A DNA stretch of 18,861 bases from Elusimicrobiota bacterium (lineage in GTDB: Bacteria; Elusimicrobiota; Elusimicrobia; Elusimicrobiales; UBA9959), in NCBI GenBank assembly GCA_003500765.1, contig DNQL01000008.1:1-18861 (forward strand), written 5' to 3'. Under the pieces are notes generated by a model. It was not told the DNA's origin. It did not search any database and worked only from the letters and a program-made list of their open reading frames with translations. Both the position numbers and the translations under genes were made by a program. Each line of letters opens with the position of its first letter. Position 1 is the stretch's first letter. Below are positions 17,901 through 18,861 of this stretch, in pieces.

Positions 17901-18516
17901 CGCGGGCATAAGGCTGGCCGATATACTGCGAGCCGTTGCCGATGATATACAGGGGCTCCGCCCCTGCGACGGAGCCGCCGTTATAATAGACCGAGGCGTA
18001 AGGATCGGGGTCGTCGTTCAACGGCACCACGCCCTTCAGGGTCTGCATGGCCAGCGGGATAAGCGCCCTGCGCGAGCCGTTGGCGATGGTCACTTTTCCG
18101 TATATTTTGTAGGGGGTCCCGACCGTAAGGGTGCAGGCCGGGATGGATACCGAATGCCAGCCCTGGCCGGTGGTCGTCTGGCCGGCCCTGGGCGTCCAAG
18201 TGTTGGAACTTATCCAGGCGCCGCCGGCGTCCTGTATGCCTATATCCCAAGTGACGTCGTTAGTGGGAGCGCCGGTCGTGTAGTAGTAGGCCAGCATCAG
18301 GCGGAGTTCGTTGGCGTTGGTGAGCGTTACCGCGGGAGTAAAGCGCATTTCAAATTCGTTCGTAGTGGCCGCGTCCATATCGCCGACGTCTATCTGTTTG
18401 TAGACCGCGATCCGGTTGCCCCAGTCGTAGTCGGCGCGGGCGGGCTGCGGCAGCAGGCCGGTGAAAAGCAGCAGGGCCGCGGCGGTTTTAGCCGCGCGGC
18501 CTGTCATGCTTTTCAT
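1..18516 (-). CDS. Giant secreted Ig-like repeat protein (adhesin/stalk-like), 3' end outside window
   Basis: The reading frame is open from 18516 to base 1, 6,172 codons, with no stop; complete translation by eye in this register showed no frameshift. Order of parts: Sec signal peptide (residues 1-28), all-beta head (29-364), then 45 full and one partial Ig-like module (365 to the edge). The module consensus (F-x-[YIF]-D-x-x-x-P entry, G-T-A-x-D, Y-Y-W-N-G, R-A-x-D-x-A-G-N exit) resembles bacterial Ig-like modules of large adhesins (Big_3/Big_13-like); that assignment is from pattern, not a search. There are only 14 cysteines, 12 of them in six close pairs. No enzyme motif was seen. The likely role is a long extracellular fibre for attachment or surface structure, by inference. 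The C terminus, which would hold an anchor, sorting signal or catalytic domain, is missing. Start 18516 is preferred because GGAG lies 6 nt upstream and the signal peptide is compact; ATG at 18534 is the alternative. The gene follows a HEAT-repeat gene on the same strand, probably in one transcript. Confidence 0.93.
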   Translation of the reverse strand, partial: MKSMTGRAAKTAAALLLFTGLLPQPARADYDWGNRIAVYKQIDVGDMDAATTNEFEMRFTPAVTLTNANELRLMLAYYYTTGAPTNDVTWDIGIQDAGGAWISSNTWTPRAGQTTTGQGWHSVSIPACTLTVGTPYKIYGKVTIANGSRRALIPLAMQTLKGVVPLNDDPDPYASVYYNGGSVAGAEPLYIIGNGSQYIGQPYARGMESSASYGADSLPITLSVKQPNAIGQIFQVPAGGIGLVGLTAYAKSKDAAKDVSFKITSADGVTNYISTTTFFTGDGTNVFKEFSKTFPGVYLPEGSYRLVFFDLPGGETWFAVADTKLSGAPYEGLTYKGATGKYQTSADQTVNWSNPTVPGDLNFKFKIDDDLPTMSILQPLNNTWRKSVPSISGTAKDNYYINAGGVKLFIKEEGITSRYWTGSAWTTYSTGYEYDANKWISTAPASASVGATVSWSYANPGWSHDRRYVIYARTMDSAGNYTQYWSTSTFYYDLYAAGPPENPDSRVLVPSPDSVIESIPAAIGGTASDNALGGVSNVKWVLWRNSDNAYWMGSWTPGPVPSDPGSWPDPEPGTPTPAGGTPVTWNRTSILPTAGDMTDGVTYYMTSVAADRVVDSGNNSSPNYEVNRTTVTFWWDVSAPVSITTMPASGARYSSLTGIFGTAYDNVKIDSLRVRMRRNSDNKYWNDSANEFGITDPEAAWVTLGTGLAQRTTNWSYTDIFDWTGSPATEYQVNVQAKDYLRYETAFSTVTFTYDLQAPSPAVTNPPSLGYVTAPLGPQTTIQGTVDMDASLVQVRLQDLAQGTTYWNGSAWQNSEIWVTANIYAPGFWRLLVPPSAFVSGRKYQVNARATDSSIPTPNVGTSAAQLFWYDVQKPTAAVTGLATGSLLPGLASIAGTAWDTGHFGPVGSSLDRVEISIYSTQLSQYFTGSGWGAVTPLAVSLDGGDLNAGANRWEHAWTITPSTGWINNYEYHVRYRAVDKAGNAEPRSLDADVNPTDYISFTIDLQAPASISTFPANGGIYGAGNWTLYGTASDNKGLDLVELSVKRSTSTDFSAPYTYWNGAFWQDDTGSEVWISSQNMQNLAVSNLNWSYGGIAWTSGKFRVRSRARDDVARVQTQMTDVTFTVDMTAPSSLVITPAAGGAYNASGLSSLQGQAEDDLSGIPASGVQIWIKDLGPTEGELPWPTTYWNGSAWQNSASPILLQATPINPGALSTPWTYPRPSLIDGHRYEVQSKASDIAGNAQVPSGSNTFDYDVNIPTAAIGNPPNGGALSSLPEITGEYTDTFPGSEVPANAVKISIRQNFGSQLYWKGSVVGWEGTSEYWLDVSVTPTEASTDTGRGAEWNYADTPPWEDQRLYRIRAKAVDSAGNAQEALGDSYIAVSTFTYDASAPQTMMYAPVAVNRPRYDSRAVDTVQGVSTAGGTEIDRVEIQIYVPYDATQSYFWQFPGYTSLLNHAANEANYWKDIGIEPQVGPLYWRYAGADMLGRVQAYSTSYDAVIKARTSTAQRTEVAAAGERFDPTNDYTWSIVDSPLHGTIGSGVTSITGRMWPDRSDNPWAIVLSIYNKTTSRYWDQSMNGGLGGWSGSGSEIWNPAVRGSDLGEYYAFSFNASGVTWTTGEYVIRSRWTQNNRVEVPHRGSVYIVDVSPPDSRVLVPSNNTVYSALPYLNGTAADVGPAGLQSVDAALKRLAGGTTYYWNAAGPGWSMTETPVWNGATMAGSSWTFNTDAVTWDYENYYTGTVRGTDKGGNVQTAIQTGRTFMIDNTGPSSQVTFPADGEIYSTVATITGTAYDKWTKPADGQMRLLRQSPGAENPEDMWNGSEWEAYDPDNPAWFPVDSFSVLGSTASLGSNFAPAFWTNGYKYFVSLRSKDSALGAPNQGLSSPERVFWIDNQNPSTLIQVPTSAPRRTLTAISGTALDNRKLYVADTLNTVNIRLFRVVGSLYWNFQESAWDECDPEGDPPCDPNTYFSTTTFSFAGAQQSSGTFSYSFPGTPWASGYVYRVEARSRDYVGNYDTVYSTVSFKFDDTEPLTTVVYPAEGVHYQAISTASIAGTSVDPSAGSGVTQVKVYLQDLTQGATYWSGVAWTENESQKWLFASQSGNDWSWIGQDYGVPVWQDGHAYRFVSRARDAATNEEGAGAGNYGSVRDADFVYDISRPTGTVTYPANKGYISQTGRITGTAYDAPSGIVERVYVRVRQTSGANPGHYYRVSDSSWTVENSPEVWNDLYQGGPYGTLSPSATWWQLTATPWQSGEIYEIDVNIKDKAGWYRVGYSTMTQVKADFDAPSSTVTYPAHGASLQEELTVISGSASDAAPGEIDKVLVSYYCNGGICSGNYWNRAAGAWNSAAEIFYEANYVPGNNTWTATGVSTPTWTVDASGINYRIFAKAVDKAGNEVAKPGTPGPGPHIEFNLKTPGPSSGITVPDEETPHWNPSLAPALSGTAVFASAVELRIIDYGADNLIGTGDDLAWDGDSWEPAGTYAGYVPASVYNSPNWQWGMAAGNWNTDRLYRVKSRAVGASSEPDSATRDREFVMDAGYPSASISVPSAAYAKSVPFLSGTAWDEAPGVLQNYYFRVRRQESALFWNWSASTFTAAGADTELPAYLDGGLYKYTTDYFQTGQAFETNRGYIAQLFARDKAGNLTQATDRSFIIDKSSPSARILVPYDANGSGVRSMAFISGTASDNQSNASVQVAVQKWVGETLVWFDGSGFTSLQAAPYWITVNGTNGYLSPSATSWSYAPAGFDNNFESGYRYLVLTRALDTAGNVQETFTVDVSSLIARVDKNPPSSVIVSPLDSSDGESGRYKASAIGQFPANHIRGTATDNPAALAAGLQASQMRLSYLLAGDTYYWSGAAFSSGAVAEAAAWRSASITGSAPVWNWDYTSNVVWPAGDREYLVETRGMDDARAADDSGDGNWEQAPYVSRRFIVDDTPPAVSITTPTELSLNSATDIYGEANADIAGLAAAYVRISTGTGASISYWNGTLSSWVSSPDTWNQAEKLGPTSWYYTVSPSILVQKTTYTVSARALDFAGNYSVVYATRAFLNQRPSDVILNPYSAAYNSLTSLSGEAFDNTGVTAAAISVFNYTQSRCYDPSVAGAWRDTGCSSDNDAPWVGVPATIWTSSASWSYAISNSSWTSGAYYRVRARSRDAAGNWNVVLATASFQFDTEIPVSTVTYPADGSHLPLSANPVTIQGTAGDWFSGVTGVKFYLRKYDPANPAENGYYWNGIGWIAAANFLTGALSYPDWSYGLTGAAAYIDGARYTAESWATDLATNEEALTLKSTFVYDVSRPTAAIAYPYDGGYVSETGRVTGDAYDKPYGRVANAFVRIKRDDNWYWSSSLGDWTLAGAPEVWNDVLAYGALSPGGTWWQLNAAPWESGRSYEVNAYVVDKAGNQQLVFSTATGINADFTAPVSTVTYPVHGSIVQAELSVLSGSASDIAGVLDKVRISYYCVNGSCGGNYWNRSAMAWNSPTEIFYDAAILTGSRWEATGVSTPAWISTLAGVDYRVFAKGVDQAGNEVAKPGSPAADSPYIQFTLRPPPPDSAITTPTGTPHWKTSPSPTIIGTAIYATTVQIRIVDYGPDLEEKTGGDDLAWNGSAWVSTNVFTGYVGVTNFSSPNWQWTMPGANWTNNRRYRVYSLAKHETNGIDEQAGDDKDFAIDDTAPSATVTSPDRAFVPGLAQLAASVSDIVPGQVQSAYFRVKRQENAEYWDWRLSTFTLTGENIDLPAAINAGIASYTTAYFQAGLAWQTDRSYQVQLFATDKAGNQGSSPVAPFTIDRSSPSAKLLAPSLAVSGGIRSIPSLSGEAGDDWDNSNVQVALQQWGSPQLWYGDEGFQIGGSAPNWMSATYLSPDATSWVFAPAGLDTAFEEALPGTPAMRYLLLVRATDTAGNIQDQFQASVPVSSMVVTVDRRPPSSWISFPADMQDGVSGRYRSSNVGKSGTRFFGAASDSYYSSGNAGVAASRIRLTYLLGGDTWYWMGASFSSGTAAEQNSWRATNLTANPPDWDWVYLTFINWPAGDREYKLESKTMDASRPAGEPAADGNWEDPQSRGVNVRYFIVDDTPPSVLITSPTFDASGALAEIRGDANADIAGFKRAEIKISTSGVEGTRYWTGAAWSLSETWINSTKQGPTSWYYTVPPAMLVDDKVYTAVVRAVDYADNFSAVYSTKTFTYDLTGPLVSMTHPENNATYSLIAVSTPLAGGTANNQTAPYTGASTVAVAVTDLVTGECFNGAAFAACADTVWLPAQGAVDNWTFSDADISFVSDRRYRYQARATDIAGNHSAVTSVEARYDLDIPTSTVVSPAAAYVKSLSLISGTVSDERYGARTYEAGLGTYTVKVAVRLVGGNWWNGTDAFNSANPRWYETAVDTAPYGAGEAVLNWTYAVPGDMQGVISGLGRKDYLVVPWAYDLALNREFGPGGGEPANADVPAGVGRLIRYDNVLPVAESTAPADAGHYNSVPSLYGIAYDTGAVAGVHVMLKARGSFNATWRGTYDNAISDWDDTAAKYTRWSTATYNNGAWTIPLPSLQPVNNLRFSVWVRAIDAAGNWQATPSNAQIDANLKADNSPAHVFTFDNTIPVTGVTAPSAYALAVATGLITGTSFDAGTEPSGVSEVRLRFHRSDGAWWSFLNDNWISATQSDTSGVDGSNPWTKPIVPASQEDGYRYDIYHAAKDQAGNNSTGFNSGASFFSTYTFITDYTAPSSSITFPADNSFIGAVTSLEGTADDSVENLRGWSGARTFESGITAAGVVVALQRLSDNYWWNGSNNFVSGSMQWHTAAFSGVSSGTWTYPLPAGAIADGATYYAMSRVTDIVGNLRSQWTTNYFTGDTTLPNSKALAPTGTQSTVNSISGTAQDAPPGELRSQGTVLVALRQISPLVNCYNGSTFVTCPAGSYPGDRIWISTGTTGDPTGQPAAWTWNTALINWANNADYDVQALAVDRAGNTRPYPGASSPDLTFRFVSPSADTVVTQPDTEFGNYRGGDVLSVLGTGVNLRAANSVAIRVKRLKEPASWWYEPSAHWVANDTWTYVGHTAGSWSMGISGSSAFTVDNASYTLSSVGYNAANEAEVPPTERSIIIDNTVPQAAILSPASPYIRSLPATDTVTGTAADPGRADLPSLYREGMSHVRILIKDTSAGTYWNGTSFAAFAPESELAADIGGLPAWTLSTDVTPALRDGRNYRFFAKPYDKAGNRDDSEALLAQYDVIFDTAPPVSRINYPAHMQVLRALSPLAGTASDPVGAYAPNLKSDLGRVTVQIYDEAGVKWWHHGAGAFSVLSSSFNIVSGTDTWSYTHPSLEASLETGKYYVLRSSAVDRAGNPQTSITNAVSSITFVWDRTAPEAFFAVPADGGRYRPSVLTGVNALNGTASDAPLPGISDQLNKAQINLSYLQGGDTYYWTGAAFSSWTVTFDGAWQDVLGAASWNYPFDGAKWVSDREYTLLVRAFDKAEPMGANGGNESDWTEVRFVVDGSPPVSRVSVPTAGSYVQSSLAEISGTSYGGLSGLQSGASGLRLRAYYTSGVDTYYWRGTAALGWSLNSPVDLPVNFTASASTVTWTYPPVGWEPPVISTNNQVYNFSISGQDLAGNSGAYAAIAVTSDFNYPTITISTPMAGNSAFYGASRAIVTLRGDSDDSPAGIVPPLFAQVSNISEPGAVKPKWDGSQWSVVDSTRMAVAGLLPWTFSSPAWPENKRFRVELSGLDAAGNSVPDGTYTRDFIYDVNRPSSSIIGLGAAGFRNPSQIATLSGTAMDWVHYTSTQAYSGLLPDGIQVQVINPAGLYYSGSAFGGDEYWRTAVFTADPLAQFMDPVFGVNIVQSAGWTYPKAPDTWPPALVEGSTYTVRVRAMDRSLNLENYVQASFCYDASAPTATVTMPGDFAYKAMTAISGTVLEAVSALDPVSGVQIAVQRDSDENWWNGTGWDPPLSFSAAAHWRNATSAASGGWEYADAGLNAEFANLLADNEAQRFRVYVRARDVTGNVSRPDAAPASPDSLFTVDPIIPRSMVTAPPVAAYLNAPIASITGTASDWSWGFPSGLNSVRMRFSRLDSGGTRSYYNWASNNWSLSQSYWTFQSVNAGLLDPWEKSIPSTAFTGANSGDGYRFEIQSESRDNTQSANGGPNIEVAYATSTFVIDFSTPAVHIATPAHQSFFSVMPSLSGTAADPAGPGGLAA
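5992..9384 (-). repeat. Nine-module supra-repeat, copy B (modules 22-30)
   Basis: This 1,131-residue block is the partner of copy A. The module spacings of the last five modules are close to those of copy A (369, 354, 399, 453, 339 nt against 366, 354, 390, 441, 348). Cysteine pairs at 9196-9240 (module 22) and 8137-8154 (module 25) fall in the same modules of the unit as in copy A. The copies are clearly diverged at protein level and synonymous sites differ, so the duplication is not recent. Confidence 0.82.
9385..12849 (-). repeat. Nine-module supra-repeat, copy A (modules 13-21)
   Basis: This 1,155-residue block matches the next one module by module. Shared idiosyncrasies: A-R-S-R-D-x-x-G-N exit (13/22), D-x-A-T-N-E-E exit (14/23), P-E-V-W-N-D and W-W-Q-L (15/24), Y-Y-C...C...G-N-Y-W-N-R and A-G-N-E-V-A-K-P-G (16/25), D-Y-G-x-D with S-P-N-W-Q-W (17/26), the F-Q-x-G-x-A and R-V-x-R-Q-E pattern (18/27), L-S-P-x-A-T-S-W (19/28), W-P-A-G-D-R-E-Y with D-G-N-W-E (20/29), and G-P-T-S-W-Y-Y-T-V (21/30). 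Cysteine pairs lie at 12619-12648 (module 13) and 11515-11532 (module 16). Confidence 0.82.
13591..14361 (-). other. Degenerate modules 9 and 10
   Basis: Module 9 enters normally (F-T-Y-D-A-S-A-P) but lacks a clear G-T-A-x-D and exits with K-A-R-T-S-T-A-Q-R-T-E instead of R-A-x-D-x-A-G-N. Module 10 enters with W-S-I-V-D-S-P and exits with R-S-R-W-T-Q-N-N-R. The W/Y-rich core strands (N-Y-W-K, L-Y-W-R-Y, Y-W-D-Q) remain, so the folds may persist while the Asp residues of two consecutive hinges are lost. Confidence 0.55.
16771..16860 (-). other. Pro/Gly-rich insertion in module 2
   Basis: Residues 553-582 are low-complexity, rich in Pro, Gly, Asp, Ser and Thr (P-G-P-V-P-S-D-P-G and P-D-P-E-P-G-T-P-T-P). 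They sit right after the N-A-Y-W-M-G hairpin, where other modules have a short loop. It lengthens the module to 143 residues. It is probably an exposed flexible loop; reading frame is kept on both sides. Confidence 0.7.
17425..18432 (-). other. N-terminal non-repeat head of the giant protein, probably two beta-sandwich domains
   Basis: Residues 29-364 do not follow the module consensus. The first half (about 29-150) alternates hydrophobic and polar residues and has an aromatic run L-A-Y-Y-Y and the segment W-H-S-V-S-I-P-A-C-T-L, the only cysteine of the head. The second half (about 210-320) reads Q-I-F-Q-V-P-A-G-G-I-G-L-V-G-L-T-A-Y followed by a Y-L-P-E-G-S-Y-R-L-V-F-F strand. That layout resembles jelly-roll or 'choice-of-anchor'-type beta domains found at the start of secreted bacterial proteins. 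This is a pattern judgement only; a ligand cannot be named. The head hands over to the array with L-N-F-K-F-K-I-D-D-D-L-P. As the part first exported, it is likely to be at the distal tip or the base of the fibre. Confidence 0.5.
18433..18516 (-). other. Sec signal peptide of the giant protein
   Basis: Residues 1-28 have a basic n-region (K2, R7, K10), a hydrophobic core T-A-A-A-L-L-L-F-T-G-L-L, and a Q-P-A-R-A c-region that fits an A-x-A signal peptidase I site, with cleavage predicted before D29-Y-D-W-G. There is no cysteine at +1, so it is not a lipoprotein. Starting at 18534 would add M-R-L-E-R-W in front, which is still compatible with Sec export. An N-terminal Sec signal argues against type I secretion, the usual route of RTX-type giant adhesins. 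Confidence 0.85.
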
Positions 18517-18522
18517 CCAGCG

Positions 18523-18526
18523 CTCC
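18523..18526 (-). promoter_or_regulatory. Shine-Dalgarno-like GGAG for the giant gene
   Basis: GGAG lies 6 nt upstream of the ATG at 18516-18514. The upstream in-frame ATG at 18534-18532 has only an AGG about 10 nt ahead of it. This favours initiation at 18516. No promoter was recognised between the two genes, consistent with read-through from the HEAT-repeat gene. Confidence 0.55.
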
Positions 18527-18545
18527 AGTCTCATATCGTTTCAGC

Positions 18546-18861
18546 CTACCGGCCCAGCCTCTCCAGGTAGAGCTTCGCGGTCTCCCCCGCCTCTGCGTCG
18601 GCTATCATCCGCTCCAGGTGGGGACGGACGCGGGGTTTATCATAGCCAAAGCCGTTATAAAGCGAGACAACCGCCTGGGTCCTTATCCCGCCGTCCGCGT
18701 CGTCAAGGGCGGCGATGAAAGCGGCGAAGACGGCGTCGGTCTGATAGCGGGTGAGGGAGTCGGCGGCATGCTGGCGGACGCCGGTCAGTTCGCCGGCATC
18801 GGCGAATTTGCGCATCAGCGCGGCGGCGGCCTCGTCGGTACCCGCGAAGGCGAGGGCCCTG
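18546..18861 (-). CDS. HEAT-repeat protein, C-terminal 104 residues (5' end outside window)
   Basis: The frame is open from the right edge to a TAG at 18548-18546. An ATG at 18815 exists, but the 15 codons before it (A-L-A-F-A-G-T-D-E and on) are open and read like more of the same protein, so the gene most likely begins outside the window. The visible part is helical, with two HEAT/PBS-lyase-like units: G-V-R-Q-H-A-A-D-S-L and G-I-R-T-Q-A-V-V-S-L, each followed by a second amphipathic helix. It ends with an Ala/Glu-rich helix and L-E-R-L-G-R. HEAT repeats are protein-binding scaffolds, and nothing here indicates an enzyme. It ends 29 nt before the preferred start of the giant gene (11 nt before the alternative start), so co-transcription is likely; a role in assembly or export of the giant protein would be speculation. 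Confidence 0.85.
   Translation of the reverse strand, partial: RALAFAGTDEAAAALMRKFADAGELTGVRQHAADSLTRYQTDAVFAAFIAALDDADGGIRTQAVVSLYNGFGYDKPRVRPHLERMIADAEAGETAKLYLERLGR

Noticed and set aside
18517..18545. Promoter or terminator between the two genes
   Set aside because: The junction is too short and shows no hairpin with a T-run and no recognisable -35/-10 pair.

Overview
The window is almost entirely one gene. A single minus-strand reading frame opens at 18516 (or 18534, six codons earlier) and runs off the left edge at base 1 without an in-frame stop. I translated every line of the minus strand in this register and found no stop or frameshift. The visible product is 6,172 residues (over 600 kDa) and its C terminus lies outside the window. 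It starts with a clear Sec signal peptide, continues with a head of about 335 residues that looks all-beta, and then becomes an array of 45 complete Ig-like modules plus the start of a 46th. Module entry points are 113-151 residues apart. The typical module enters with F-x-[YIF]-D-x-x-x-P, then has a G-T-A-x-D strand, a Y-Y-W-N-G hairpin and a W-x-Y strand, and exits with R-A-x-D-x-A-G-N. This is the pattern of giant bacterial surface adhesin or stalk proteins.

Region by region (minus strand, right to left): 18546-18861 is the 3' end of a HEAT-repeat gene; 18517-18545 is a short junction with a Shine-Dalgarno-like GGAG for the giant gene; 18433-18516 is the signal peptide; 17425-18432 is the non-repetitive head; 1-17424 is the module array. 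A higher-order organisation is visible in the array. Modules 13-21 (12849 to 9385) and 22-30 (9384 to 5992) are two diverged copies of a nine-module block, with matching idiosyncratic motifs, matching insertion sites and matching cysteine pairs. Parts of a third copy follow from module 31, and modules 2-3 resemble modules 11-12 at the same spacing. The gene therefore seems to have grown by duplicating blocks of nine modules as well as single modules.

The organism is a GC-rich bacterium. In the first ~250 codons of the giant gene about half of the isoleucines are ATA, which is unusual at high GC. Giant, Sec-exported, Ig-like repeat proteins next to HEAT-repeat genes would fit under-studied phyla such as Elusimicrobiota or Omnitrophota, but this is a weak inference; no phylogenetic marker is present. 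No RNA gene, mobile element, CRISPR array or terminator was found. The long plus-strand open frames are antisense shadows of the giant gene.
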